Below, piece by piece: positions 51,590 to 60,327 of a stretch of DNA of 64,000 nt. The stretch is from Ruegeria_B marisflavi. Lineage in GTDB: Bacteria > Pseudomonadota > Alphaproteobacteria > Rhodobacterales > Rhodobacteraceae. Position numbers and translations under genes: made by a program. Below the pieces are notes generated by a model that worked only from the letters and a program-made list of their open reading frames with translations, ran no database searches and was not told the DNA's origin. The first letter of the stretch is position 1. The number at the start of each line of letters is the position of its first letter. Where the stretch lies: assembly GCF_025673445.1 (NCBI RefSeq), contig NZ_JAOVQN010000012.1, positions 77,131 through 141,130 on the forward strand. Direction: 5' to 3'.

Positions 51590-52588
51590 TCAGTCGTTGG
51601 CGGACACGACGCCGCCGATCAGTTGGTAGGACAGAAGGTCGGGAATGTCATGCGGGTCGCGCACCAACGGCTCCACCCGCGAGGAAAGCCGCGCGAGATC
51701 CTTGAGCCAGGACGCATGCAGGGTGACCGCCTCGTCCAGAGGCACGAAATGAAAGCGCACCGCGCCCCCCGGCGGAGTCTGTGCCGCGCGCGGCAGGTCG
51801 CAGGGCAGTACGGTGGCGATCCGGGGATAGCCGCCGGTGGTCTGGCATTCGGGCAACAGGATGAACGGGTTGCCGGTGCCGGTCATCTGAATGTCGCCGG
51901 GCGAGATCACCTCGGACAGTATGTTGAGCTGCCCTTTGGCGGCAAAGCCCGGCCCGTCGCTGTCCAGCTGCATCCCCATCCGGTTGGCGCGCGGGCCACG
52001 GCGGAACTCGGTCGCCTCGAACCGGGCCAGCGTCTCGGCATCGAACAGCGCGGTCTGGAAACTTGCCACCACCCGCAGCGTGCCCCCGCCGAACCGGTCC
52101 TCGGCGGCGATTTTCATACCCGCTTCGCCCTTGTCCGGCCCGTTTGCCAGCGTATCGCCCACGGCCACCGCGCGGCCGACCCGTGCCGCCAGATGCGCCG
52201 AGCGTGAACCGAGAAAAGGCTCGCTTGCAATGCCGCCGCCCAGATGCAGGTATCCGTATCCGCCCCGCAGCACGGCACCGATGCTGAGCCTTTGTCCTTT
52301 TTCCAAAGCGTGCGAGGCGTTCCAGGCGACCGGGCTGCCGTCGATGCTGGCCTGCATCGGCGCACCGGTGAGCGCGATGCGCAGGGGTGCGGTGACCTCG
52401 AACTCGCCACCCATGCCGGCCATTTCCAGCGCCGCCAAGTCGGGTTTCTGGCGCAAGAGCGCGGCCCCTTCATGCAGTGCGCGCAGATCGGCGGCGCCCG
52501 AGCGGGACAGGCCCTGATCCAGGAAACCTTCGCGGCCCTGATCCTGAATGGTGCAGGCGGGGCCGATGCGGCGGACAATCAGGCTCAT
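51590..52588 (-). CDS. pxpC: 5-oxoprolinase subunit C (biotin-dependent carboxyltransferase family)
   Basis: The 332-residue PxpC partner, homologous to the KipA/urea-carboxylase C part. Its segments include GPACTIQDQGREGFLDQGLSRSGAAD near residues 9-34, YGYLHLGGGIA with FLGSRSAHL at about 110-132, and the RRGPRANRMGMQLDSDG stretch near 193-209 with LSEVISPGDIQMTG after it. With PxpB it should form the activating heterocomplex for 5-oxoproline. Its start overlaps pxpB (4 bp). Confidence 0.93.
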   Translation of the reverse strand: MSLIVRRIGPACTIQDQGREGFLDQGLSRSGAADLRALHEGAALLRQKPDLAALEMAGMGGEFEVTAPLRIALTGAPMQASIDGSPVAWNASHALEKGQRLSIGAVLRGGYGYLHLGGGIASEPFLGSRSAHLAARVGRAVAVGDTLANGPDKGEAGMKIAAEDRFGGGTLRVVASFQTALFDAETLARFEATEFRRGPRANRMGMQLDSDGPGFAAKGQLNILSEVISPGDIQMTGTGNPFILLPECQTTGGYPRIATVLPCDLPRAAQTPPGGAVRFHFVPLDEAVTLHASWLKDLARLSSRVEPLVRDPHDIPDLLSYQLIGGVVSAND

Positions 52589-53334
52589 GCCGCGATCTCC
52601 TCGACCGTGGCACCGCCGGTGCCGTCCTCGTTATGGGCGCGGATATGGTCCAGTTCCGCCCGCTCGATGGGTTCGAACACCATCTCGTCGCCGGGGTTGA
52701 GGGCAAATGTCCATTCGATCCCCGGGCGGAAACAGCGGAACGCGGTCTGGCCGATATGGCGCCAGCCTGTGGGCGTGGGCCCGGCAAAGACAATGAGCTG
52801 GCGGATGGCGCAGACCAATGCGCCCTCGGGCACCATCGGGGTCAGCTGTTGCAGGCGGGGAATGTCGAACTCGGGCGCCAGCGGACCCAGATAGGGCTGG
52901 CCCGGCGCAAAGCCGATGGTCAGCACCCGCACGCGCGACTGCGCCAGGCGGCGCACCGCCTCGTCCACGTCCAGACCGGCGGCGGCGGCGGCATCCTCCA
53001 ACTGCGGCGCAAGGTCGGTGCCATAGACCGTGGGCACCCGCCACAGTTTGCGGCCCGAGGGCAGCGGCGCGGCATACCAGTCGCTTTCGGCCAGCAGGGC
53101 GGCCAGCCGCGCCTGAACCTCGGCATGGCTCAGGCGCAGCGGGTCAAAACGCAGATAGGCCGAGGCGAGCGAGGTCGAGCTTTCCACCACGCCCTTCCAC
53201 CCGGCCTCGTGGAGCGCGCCGCGAAAGGCCAACGCGGCCCGGTTCGACGTTTCGGTCATGGTGTCGGCAAAGGTAACGAGCACACCATCCAGACCAACGG
53301 TCCGGATCAGGGGGAAAGGATCAGCTCGGGTCAT
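52585..53334 (-). CDS. pxpB: 5-oxoprolinase subunit B (allophanate hydrolase subunit 1 family)
   Basis: The 249-residue PxpB protein, homologue of KipI/urea amidolyase subunit 1. It has the typical GFAPGQPYLGPLAP segment near 143-156, TPMVPEGALVCAIRQLIVFAGPTPTGWRHIGQT near 166-198, and a C-terminal FALNPGDEMVFEPI strand. It overlaps the upstream BASS-type gene by 14 bp and the downstream pxpC by 4 bp, so the whole set is one polycistron. Confidence 0.93.
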   Translation of the reverse strand: MTRADPFPLIRTVGLDGVLVTFADTMTETSNRAALAFRGALHEAGWKGVVESSTSLASAYLRFDPLRLSHAEVQARLAALLAESDWYAAPLPSGRKLWRVPTVYGTDLAPQLEDAAAAAGLDVDEAVRRLAQSRVRVLTIGFAPGQPYLGPLAPEFDIPRLQQLTPMVPEGALVCAIRQLIVFAGPTPTGWRHIGQTAFRCFRPGIEWTFALNPGDEMVFEPIERAELDHIRAHNEDGTGGATVEEIAA

Positions 53335-54241
53335 AAAGCCTCCGCATCAGGGTCGGGGTCAGATACATGGGAAACTGGTAACATCCCAGAAAGATCAAGA
53401 GCGGATCGGTCGCCTGGGGCGGCAGGGCCACCAGAAACAGCGCAAAGTTGCGGTTGCCTGCGACAATCGAGGTCGGCACAGGATCGGGCCGCCCGGTGGC
53501 ACGCAGGAACGTAAAACACAAGAGCTGAGCCCCAAAATTGATCCCAAAGGCTGCGGCCAGCCAAAAGGCCAGATCGGCCGGACGCTCGGCCAGCGCGGGC
53601 CGGATCGCCGACATCAGCGCCACCACCACCACGGCCAGCGCGATCACCGTCAGCCCGTCTACCGCGCGGCGGTTGATCTCCGACAGGTGACGCGCGCCCC
53701 AGTGGCGCAGGGCAAAACCCAGACCGGCGGCGGCAAGGATCACCGCCAACAGCCGCAGCGCGGCCGCCAGTACGGCGGCCAGGTCGCCGAACTCGGGCAG
53801 GAACCAGAACACCGGAATCGCCGTCAGCGGCAACAATGCGGTACCCAGGATCAAGAGACGCAGCGCCGGGGCCGGATCATGCCCCAAGAGGATGGTGAAA
53901 TTCGCCGATCCGGTAACCGAGGGCGCCGCCAGCACCAGAGCCGCAGCCAGCGCCAGCGGTGTCATCGGCAAGCCGGTGAGCTTCAAGAGCATCAGGAAAC
54001 CCAGCGGCAGCGCGAGTTGCAGGACCAGCACCGCGCGGGCGGTGCGGGTCAGGTCGTTGAGCTTACCCGCCGCATCGACCGGGCCGATGCGAAAGGCGGT
54101 GAGGAACAGCAGAAATGCCACCAGCTCCGGGATCCACGGCCGCATCATGGCCGCCACCCCCGGTAGGGCAAGCCCGCCAACCAGGCCCGCGATAAGGCCA
54201 AGCTTGCCATGCCGGGCGATGAAGGCCAGCGCCAGTTGCAT
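53321..54241 (-). CDS. BASS-family (bile acid:sodium symporter-like) transporter
   Basis: An integral membrane protein of 306 residues with about ten short helices rich in Ala, Leu and Gly. The layout resembles the BASS/SBF family, including APSVTGSANFTILLGHDPAPALRL near 116-139 and GNRNFALFLVALPP near 270-283, each similar to the SBF cation/substrate motifs, with no ATPase. It lies between dctM and pxpB and is translated with the oxoprolinase. It may export or import a product or substrate of the locus. Family call by eye, moderate. Confidence 0.75.
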   Translation of the reverse strand: MQLALAFIARHGKLGLIAGLVGGLALPGVAAMMRPWIPELVAFLLFLTAFRIGPVDAAGKLNDLTRTARAVLVLQLALPLGFLMLLKLTGLPMTPLALAAALVLAAPSVTGSANFTILLGHDPAPALRLLILGTALLPLTAIPVFWFLPEFGDLAAVLAAALRLLAVILAAAGLGFALRHWGARHLSEINRRAVDGLTVIALAVVVVALMSAIRPALAERPADLAFWLAAAFGINFGAQLLCFTFLRATGRPDPVPTSIVAGNRNFALFLVALPPQATDPLLIFLGCYQFPMYLTPTLMRRLYDPS

Positions 54242-54268
54242 CCTGCCGTTCCCCTTGGACCACTATCG

Positions 54269-55579
54269 TCAACTAGGTCGAGACCTGATGTTCTCGGGCA
54301 GCCATGTGGCCAGATCCGGGAAGGCGATGAGCACGAAGACCATCAGCACCATGATCAGAAACATCGGGATCGCGGCGCGGGCAATGAACCCCATCTGGTG
54401 TTCGGTCATGCCTTGCAGCACGAACAGGTTGAACCCGATCGGTGGCGTGATTTGCGCCATCTCCACCACCACGACGATGAAGATACCAAACCAGATCAGG
54501 TCGATCCCCGCCTCTCGGATCATCGGCTCGACCACCGCCATCGTCAGCACCACCGAAGAGATACCGTCGAGGAAACAACCGAGAATGATGTAGAACACCA
54601 GGAGCACCATCAACAGCTCGAACCGGCTCAGCTCGAAACTGGCGATCAGGTCGGCCAAGCCGCGCGGCAGCCCGGTAAAGCCCATGCTGAGCGACAGAAA
54701 GGCCGCGCCCGCAAGGATCAGCGCAATCATCGCCGAGGTGCGCACCGCGCCCATCAGGCTTTCGGTAAAGGTGCCCCAATTGAGAGACCCCTGCCCCGCC
54801 GCCAGCGCCAGTGCACCGATCACGCCGAATGCGGCCGCCTCGGTCGCGGTGGCAAAGCCCAGGTACATGGAGCCGATCACAACGATGATCAGCAGCATGA
54901 CCGGGATCAGAAAGCGCGAGTTTTGCACCTTTTCAAAGAAGCTCATCGGCGGTTCCGGCGCTGGGCTCCAATTCGACGATACCTTGGAATAGATCGCCAC
55001 ATAGGCCATGAACATCAGTGCCAGCACCAGACCGGGCATGATGCCCGCAAAGAACAGCTTGGTAATGGATTCGTTGATCGTCACACCATAAACGATCAGC
55101 GTCAGCGACGGCGGGATCATCAGCCCCAGTGTCGCGGCGCCTGCCAATGTCCCGATAACCATCCGTTCGGGATAGCCGCGCTTGCGCAATTCGGGGATCG
55201 ACATCTTGCCCACGGTGGTCAGCGTCGCAGCCGAAGAACCCGAGACCGCCGCAAACACGGTGCAGCCCACGATATTGGTATGCACCAGCCCGCCCGGCAG
55301 CCGCGCCATCCAGGGCGACAGGCCGCGGAACATGTCCTCGGATAGTCGCGTTCGGTATAATATCTCGCCCATCCAGATGAAGAGCGGCAGCGCGGTCAGC
55401 GTCCAGCTGGAGGCCGAGCGCCAGATCACCGTGATCATCGCATCCCCTGTGGGGCGCGAGGTGAAAAGTTCCATACCTACATAGGCGACGCCCAGCAGCG
55501 CGAGGCCCACCCAGACACCAGAGCCCAGAAGCAGGAACAGAACGAAGAGAAACAGTGCAATCGGGATCAGTTGTTCCAT
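54269..55579 (-). CDS. dctM: TRAP transporter large permease
   Basis: The 436-residue 12-helix permease of a TRAP C4-type system. Typical DctM motifs are seen: LPLFIWMGEILYRT (about 64-77), NIVGCTVFAAVSGSSAATLTTVGKMSIPELRKRGY (about 103-137), GLMIPPSLTLIVYG (about 149-162), and IVVVVEMAQITPPIGFNLFVLQGM (about 377-400). Directly after dctQ (4 bp gap) and before the BASS-type gene. The substrate is presumably the amino-acid or cyclic acid degraded by the enzymes of this locus. Confidence 0.95.
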   Translation of the reverse strand: MEQLIPIALFLFVLFLLLGSGVWVGLALLGVAYVGMELFTSRPTGDAMITVIWRSASSWTLTALPLFIWMGEILYRTRLSEDMFRGLSPWMARLPGGLVHTNIVGCTVFAAVSGSSAATLTTVGKMSIPELRKRGYPERMVIGTLAGAATLGLMIPPSLTLIVYGVTINESITKLFFAGIMPGLVLALMFMAYVAIYSKVSSNWSPAPEPPMSFFEKVQNSRFLIPVMLLIIVVIGSMYLGFATATEAAAFGVIGALALAAGQGSLNWGTFTESLMGAVRTSAMIALILAGAAFLSLSMGFTGLPRGLADLIASFELSRFELLMVLLVFYIILGCFLDGISSVVLTMAVVEPMIREAGIDLIWFGIFIVVVVEMAQITPPIGFNLFVLQGMTEHQMGFIARAAIPMFLIMVLMVFVLIAFPDLATWLPENIRSRPS

Positions 55580-55583
55580 GTCC

Positions 55584-56105
55584 CTACTCCGCGTGGCTTT
55601 GCTCCACGAGATCTTCGCGCATCCCGTGGTTTCCGGTGAAAATCAGACGGATCAGGTGATCCCAGAAGCAGATCGCCAGCAGCACGGCACCAATGGCCAT
55701 GATGGATTGCGGGATCCACAGCGGTGTGGCGTCCTGGCCCTGGCTCACATCCTTGAACCGGTGGCTTTCCATCGTCACCTTGATGGCGTAGCGCGCCAGA
55801 AAGGTAGAAGCGGCGGTCCCGACGGCAAAGCACCACAGCTCGCCCCAGTACCGCCAGCGGCCCATCCTGCTGAGCAGGAGCGACACGCGAATATGGGCGC
55901 CATGGTTCAGCGCATAGGCAAAAGCAAAGAAGGACGCGCCCGCCATGCAGTACCCGGCATAGTCAGCCGCGCCGGGAAAGGTGGACCCGGTCCAGCGCGC
56001 CAGCATTTGCAGCACGATGATCCCCAGGATAGCGATTGTGAAGAAAGCGGCGACGACACCCCCGGCTGTATAGAGCGCGTCAAGCCCGCGGCGCAAAGAA
56101 CCCAT
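55584..56105 (-). CDS. dctQ: TRAP transporter small permease
   Basis: The 173-residue four-helix subunit of the TRAP permease. The DctQ layout is clear: first helix VVAAFFTIAILGIIVLQMLARWTGSTF, the conserved AADYAGYCMAGASFFAFAYALNHGAHIRV stretch (about 46-74), then two further helices and a C-terminal charged tail. It lies between dctP and dctM; a strong hairpin separates dctP from it. Confidence 0.93.
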   Translation of the reverse strand: MGSLRRGLDALYTAGGVVAAFFTIAILGIIVLQMLARWTGSTFPGAADYAGYCMAGASFFAFAYALNHGAHIRVSLLLSRMGRWRYWGELWCFAVGTAASTFLARYAIKVTMESHRFKDVSQGQDATPLWIPQSIMAIGAVLLAICFWDHLIRLIFTGNHGMREDLVEQSHAE

Positions 56106-56136
56106 GTCCCTGCCCCCTTATGATTTCAACAGGTTG

Positions 56137-56159
56137 GGAGGCCGCAGCATGCGGCCTCC
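56137..56159 (-). promoter_or_regulatory. perfect hairpin in the dctP-dctQ gap
   Basis: GGAGGCCGCA (56137-56146), loop GCA, TGCGGCCTCC (56150-56159) pair perfectly. It lies 12 bp beyond the dctP stop within the same transcript and has no T tract, so it is more likely a 3'-stabilising or attenuating stem that raises dctP over dctQM. Confidence 0.7.
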
Positions 56160-56171
56160 GCCTGATGATGG

Positions 56172-57149
56172 TTAATTTTTCGCCTTGTACGCGTCGACGA
56201 CGGCCCGGCCTTCATCGCCCGCGCTTTCCAGCCACTCGGCAGTCATGGTCTCGCCGATCGCCTTCAGTTCGGCAACGAGATTGGCGCCAGCCGGACCCAC
56301 GGTCATGCCGCCGGCCTTCAGACCGTCCAGCGTGAACTGGGTATAGTCCTTGGACCGTTGCAGGCCATTTGCCTTGGCGGTGGCGGCACAATCCCGCATC
56401 GCCGACTGGGTCTCGACACTCAGCCCGTCCCATGCATCCTTGTTGGCGAACACGATGTTGCGCGGCAACCAGGCGTCCACTTCGTAGAAATGGGTCAGGT
56501 GTTCCCAGACCTTGCGATCATAGCCGGTTGCGCCCGACGAGATGAAGCTTTCGGCCACGCCGGTTGCCAGCGCCTGGCTGAGTTCGGCCGCTTCGACCTG
56601 CACCGGCAACATGCCGGTCAGTTCCGCCATGCGGGCGGTTGCGGTCGAGTACGAGCGGAACTTGATCCCCTTCATGTCGGCCACGCTTTCGACCGGCTTC
56701 TTGAAGTAGAGACCCTGCGGCGGCCACGGCACCGAGTAGAGATAGACCAGGTTCTGCTGTGCCAGGATCTCGGCCACTTTCGGACCCGCGACGTCCCACA
56801 ACTGCTCATGCGCGCCAAAAGAGGTGGCCAGGAACGGGATCGAGTCGATACCGAACATCGGGTTCTCGTTCTGGTGCGCCGAGATCAGGCGCTCGCCAAT
56901 CGGCGCCTGGCCGGTCTGGATCGCGCGCTTGATGTCGTTGCCCGCAAACAGCGAGCCCGACGGATGGGTCACGATCTCCATCGCGCCGCCGGTCTTGTCC
57001 TTGACGCAGGTGGCAAACTCGGCCGCATTTTCCGAATGGAAGTTGGTCGCCGCATAAGCCAGCGGCATGTCCCATGTCTCGGCGCTCGCCGACAGGGCCG
57101 AAGCCGCGGTCAGGGCGGTTGCCGCCAGCAAGTGTTTCATTTTCAGCAT
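56172..57149 (-). CDS. dctP: TRAP transporter periplasmic solute-binding protein
   Basis: The 325-residue DctP-type binding protein. Signal peptide: KHLLAATALTAASALSASAE (cleavage after ASA). Mature part starts WDMPLAYAATNFHSENAAEF, with the DctP fold and the ligand-recognition region GIKFRSYSTATARMAELTGMLPVQVEAAELSQALATG (about 157-193), where the Arg that clamps the carboxylate (FRSYS) is conserved. The ligand is therefore an anion such as an organic acid or amino acid. Start may be Met1 or Met4. Confidence 0.95.
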   Translation of the reverse strand: MLKMKHLLAATALTAASALSASAETWDMPLAYAATNFHSENAAEFATCVKDKTGGAMEIVTHPSGSLFAGNDIKRAIQTGQAPIGERLISAHQNENPMFGIDSIPFLATSFGAHEQLWDVAGPKVAEILAQQNLVYLYSVPWPPQGLYFKKPVESVADMKGIKFRSYSTATARMAELTGMLPVQVEAAELSQALATGVAESFISSGATGYDRKVWEHLTHFYEVDAWLPRNIVFANKDAWDGLSVETQSAMRDCAATAKANGLQRSKDYTQFTLDGLKAGGMTVGPAGANLVAELKAIGETMTAEWLESAGDEGRAVVDAYKAKN

Positions 57150-57188
57150 TTCATTCTCCCTAGTTTGTTGGATCGGTTTGGTTTCTTA

Positions 57189-58451
57189 TTATTGCCCGGC
57201 CTTCGCATAGCGTGCCGGGGAATAGGCGCTCAGGTCAACATTAGGTTGCCGACCCGAGATGAGTTGAGCCAGGATACGGCCCGTTTTTGGCCCGCCAGTC
57301 AGCCCCACATGGTGGTGGCCAAAGCCGGTATAGGCCCCCTTGATATATGGCAACTCGCCGATCACCGGGATCGAATCCGCAGGCGCGGGACGGTGCCCCA
57401 TCCATTCCGTCACCTCGTCGGCCTTGAGCCCCGGGAAAACGGCGGCGGCGCTGCGCTTGAGCAGGTCGATCGGCGCCTTGGACGGGCCGTTTTCAAGCCC
57501 GCCGAACTCGACGACGCCCGCCAGCCGCAAACGTCCCTCCATCGGGGTGGCGACGAATTTGCGTGCTGCGACCATGACCGGCGACTTCGGCATGAAACTC
57601 GGGTTCCAGAACTCGATATGATAGCCACGCTCGGATTCGAGCGGCACATCGAGGCCCAGCTTCTTGGCCAGCGGCCCGGACCAGACGCCGGTGGCCACCA
57701 CGGCGGCATCGCAGGCAATCGTCTGCCCCCCGGCCCGCACGCCGGTGACGCGGCCATTCTCACGCACGATATCCTCGACCGCCGCCGTGATCAGCTGCCC
57801 GCCCTGCGCCACCACATGGGCGGCAAGATCCTTGACGTACTGGCCCGGGTCGGCGATGCGACCATGATCCTTGAGCCGCACGGCAAACCGCAGATCCTCG
57901 GAGAACACAGGGTCATAGGCTCGGAATTCAGCGGCCTCCATCTCGTCCCAGACAAAGCCGTTCTGCCGCCGCAGGCCCCAGCCAAAGGCATCGTCCTGGT
58001 AATGCGCCCGGTCGTTGTAGATGAACAGGTAATCCGATGGCACCACCCATTTCTCGGCCCCGGTCCCCTGCGCCAGCGCCAGGTGATCGGCCAAGCTATC
58101 ACCGACGATCTGCGCCATGGCATTGGCCGTGTGGGTGGCGGCGGCGGCGTTGGCATGGCCAAGATACTTGATCAACCACGGCGCCAGACGCGGCAGGTAT
58201 CCCCAGCGCAGGAACAGGGGCTGGTTCGGGCTGAACAACATACCCGGCGCCTTGGCGATCAGGCCCGGCCCGGTCACCGGCACGATTGAGCAAGAGGCCA
58301 GAACGCCGCCGTTGCCAAATGAAGTACCCTCGGCCGGACCGGCCCGGTCGATCAGGATGACCCGGTGGCCGTCGCGTTGCAGCCAGATCGCGGTCGATAC
58401 GCCGACAATGCCGGCGCCGATGATGGCGATGGTCTTTGCGGTCTCGTTCAT
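57189..58451 (-). CDS. FAD-dependent D-amino-acid dehydrogenase-like oxidoreductase
   Basis: A DadA/DAO-type flavoprotein of 420 residues. The FAD-binding GxGxxG site is IIGAGIVGVSTA (about 9-20), then VILIDRAGPAEGTSFGNGG with the DadA SFGNGG motif (about 44-49), and a C-terminal GHHHVGLTGGPKTGRILAQLI flavin motif (about 376-396). It should oxidise an amino or imino acid of D-configuration, passing electrons to the quinone pool. It starts the minus-strand transporter run and is divergent from the winged-helix regulator; a perfect palindrome lies in the gap. Confidence 0.88.
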   Translation of the reverse strand: MNETAKTIAIIGAGIVGVSTAIWLQRDGHRVILIDRAGPAEGTSFGNGGVLASCSIVPVTGPGLIAKAPGMLFSPNQPLFLRWGYLPRLAPWLIKYLGHANAAAATHTANAMAQIVGDSLADHLALAQGTGAEKWVVPSDYLFIYNDRAHYQDDAFGWGLRRQNGFVWDEMEAAEFRAYDPVFSEDLRFAVRLKDHGRIADPGQYVKDLAAHVVAQGGQLITAAVEDIVRENGRVTGVRAGGQTIACDAAVVATGVWSGPLAKKLGLDVPLESERGYHIEFWNPSFMPKSPVMVAARKFVATPMEGRLRLAGVVEFGGLENGPSKAPIDLLKRSAAAVFPGLKADEVTEWMGHRPAPADSIPVIGELPYIKGAYTGFGHHHVGLTGGPKTGRILAQLISGRQPNVDLSAYSPARYAKAGQ

Positions 58452-58525
58452 TTCGCCTCCCGACCCTCACCCCTAAGGCGCTGGACCGATTCCATGGGCC
58501 AAAGCATGACACACATCGACAAAAC

Positions 58526-58542
58526 GTCAACAAATTGTTGAC
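58526..58542. promoter_or_regulatory. 17-bp palindrome, candidate operator
   Basis: GTCAACAAATTGTTGAC: 8-bp arms around one central base, 74 bp from the oxidoreductase start and 30 bp from the winged-helix start. It is a strict dyad in the only control region of the locus. Confidence 0.7.
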
Positions 58543-58571
58543 ATGTTTTTAGCGTTAGGTAGTCTTGCCTC

Positions 58572-59087
58572 ATGTCACACTCCAAGCTTGGTCCGGTGGT
58601 ATCCTCGGCGCATCTGGCGGCGGGCAGCTTTCCGGAGGTTTCCGAATTCGAATTCGGCCTGATCATCGCAGGCCATGCCTTTGGCCGCTGGACCGTGCGG
58701 GCGATGGCGGCGGCGGGATGTCCCGAACTGTCCTCGCTGGACGTGCTGGTGCTGCACACGGTGCGCCACCGGGACCGACCCAAGAAACTGGCCGACATTT
58801 GCCTGGTGCTGAATGTCGAGGACACCCATACCGTCAACTACGCGATCAAGAAGCTGAGCAAGCTGGGGCTGGTCAGCGAAGGGCGCCTGGGCAAGGAAAA
58901 GACGGTCGAGGCCACCGGCGAGGGCCGCGCCGCCTGTGACCGCTATCGCGAGATCCGCGAGGAGCTGCTGCTGTCGGCGATGAAGGATGCGGGCATCGAA
59001 CCCGACCAGATGAGCCGCCTGTCGGCCATGCTGCGGCTGATGTCGGGGCAGTACGACCAAGCCGCGCGGGCCGCCACGGCATATTGA
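58572..59087 (+). CDS. winged-helix (MarR-like) regulator
   Basis: A 171-residue DNA-binding protein: the central part RDRPKKLADICLVLNVEDTHTVNYAIKKLSKLGLVSEGRLGKEKTVEATGEG (about 57-118) is a winged helix of MarR type with a clear recognition helix and wing. N- and C-terminal helices would form the dimer interface. It is divergent from the FAD oxidoreductase gene, and the palindrome between them is its likely site. It probably represses the transport/catabolism operon until substrate arrives. Confidence 0.83.
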   Translation: MSHSKLGPVVSSAHLAAGSFPEVSEFEFGLIIAGHAFGRWTVRAMAAAGCPELSSLDVLVLHTVRHRDRPKKLADICLVLNVEDTHTVNYAIKKLSKLGLVSEGRLGKEKTVEATGEGRAACDRYREIREELLLSAMKDAGIEPDQMSRLSAMLRLMSGQYDQAARAATAY

Positions 59088-59098
59088 GGGCATCGCGC

Positions 59099-60226
59099 TC
59101 ATTCCGATTTCCTGACCGCATAGTGGTCGAGCTTTCCCAACTCGGGCCGCGCGCCCAGGCCGGGACCATCGGGCACCACCACCTGGCCATTCCGAACCAT
59201 GAACGGGGTTTCCAGAATGTCCTCTTTCAGAAAATAGCTGGCCTGGTAGAACTCACAGCCCAGCGTGATCTCGGGCGTCGCGGCAATCATATGGGTCCCT
59301 GCCAGATGGGCCAGCCCCGCCTCGAACATATCGCCGCCATAGGCCGTCAGCCCGTGCGCCGCCGCGATGCGCGCTACTGTCTGGCCGCGTGACAGGCCAC
59401 CGGACTTCATGATCTTGACGGACACGCCATCGCAAATGCCCTCACGCGCGGCGCGCACCATATCCTCAGGGCCGAACACGCTTTCGTCGGCCAGAAGAGG
59501 GATGTCCGTCAGCCCCCGCAGTTGTGCCATCATGTCGAAATGGTGGAACCGCACCGGCTGTTCGATGAAATCGGGGCGGAACCGGGCGACGTCCAGCACA
59601 TGTGGAATCGCCTGTTCGATGCTCAGACCCTGATTGTAATCGACACGTACCCCGAATTCGGGAAAATCCCGCGCGATCCGTTCAAGCCGCATGATGTCGA
59701 ACGCATGATCCTTGAATCCGGTCTTGAGCTTGATCAGCCCGACGCCATCGTCGCGCAGGCGCTCCATTAACGCGATGTCGGCATCAAAATCCGGATTGGC
59801 GATGGAACAACTGAGTGGGATGGTATCGCGGAACCTGCCCCCCAGAAGCGCCCAGACCGGCAGGTCTGAGATCTGCCCGGCTAGGTCCAGCAACGCGCTT
59901 TCCAGCGCCGCCTTGGCCTCGGTGCAATGGGCGACTGCGCGACCGGCCTGCTCCATGATCAGGGCGCGGTCACCGACCCGGCGCCCCGTCACCAGCGGCC
60001 GCAAGTACCGGTCCAGCGCGGCATAGCTTGCCTCGGGCGTTCCCGTAAAGACAGACCAGGGCGATGCCTCGCCAAACCCCTCCGCGCCGCCCTCGGCGGT
60101 CAAGCGCAGCACCACGATCTCGCAAGATCCCTCGACCCGGCCGATGCCATGATCGCGTGCGGAAACCACGGGCAAGGCAAGGTGCCACAGATCGAAACCG
60201 ATAATTTTCTGGTCAAGCGCGCTCAT
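59099..60226 (-). CDS. enolase-superfamily enzyme, MLE/dipeptide-epimerase type
   Basis: A 375-residue TIM-barrel enzyme. The active-site set is complete: KLKTG with Lys166 and Lys168, metal ligands in VDYNQ (D196), IEQP (E222) and ADES (D247/E248), and a second Lys in VSVKIMKSGG (K271). A Lys on each side of the substrate is the pattern of racemases/epimerases and of the cis-3-hydroxy-L-proline dehydratase or N-succinylamino-acid racemase relatives. With a D-amino-acid dehydrogenase-like gene and 5-oxoprolinase nearby, an amino-acid or cyclic imino-acid substrate is likely. I chose the ATG at 60226 (GGGGG at good spacing) over one at 60295. Confidence 0.88.
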   Translation of the reverse strand: MSALDQKIIGFDLWHLALPVVSARDHGIGRVEGSCEIVVLRLTAEGGAEGFGEASPWSVFTGTPEASYAALDRYLRPLVTGRRVGDRALIMEQAGRAVAHCTEAKAALESALLDLAGQISDLPVWALLGGRFRDTIPLSCSIANPDFDADIALMERLRDDGVGLIKLKTGFKDHAFDIMRLERIARDFPEFGVRVDYNQGLSIEQAIPHVLDVARFRPDFIEQPVRFHHFDMMAQLRGLTDIPLLADESVFGPEDMVRAAREGICDGVSVKIMKSGGLSRGQTVARIAAAHGLTAYGGDMFEAGLAHLAGTHMIAATPEITLGCEFYQASYFLKEDILETPFMVRNGQVVVPDGPGLGARPELGKLDHYAVRKSE

Positions 60227-60300
60227 ATGATCCCCCGATGACGCAGGGGAAGTGTGCGAGAGGTTTTTCATCATTTCCAATACTAAGATTTGCAAAAGGT

Positions 60301-60315
60301 ATCATTTCAGATGAT
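60301..60315. promoter_or_regulatory. candidate LysR-type box
   Basis: ATCAT (60301-60305), TTCAG, ATGAT (60311-60315): an imperfect dyad with T-N11-A geometry, in the gap between the enolase-family start and the LysR start. Short and unverified. Confidence 0.35.
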
Positions 60316-60327
60316 GATTTGGATAAT

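Noticed and set aside
56358..58289. 643-codon frame antisense to dctP and the flavoprotein
   Set aside because: The opposite strand has DctP and FAD motifs; the frame is rich in His, Arg, Gln and Gly without structure.
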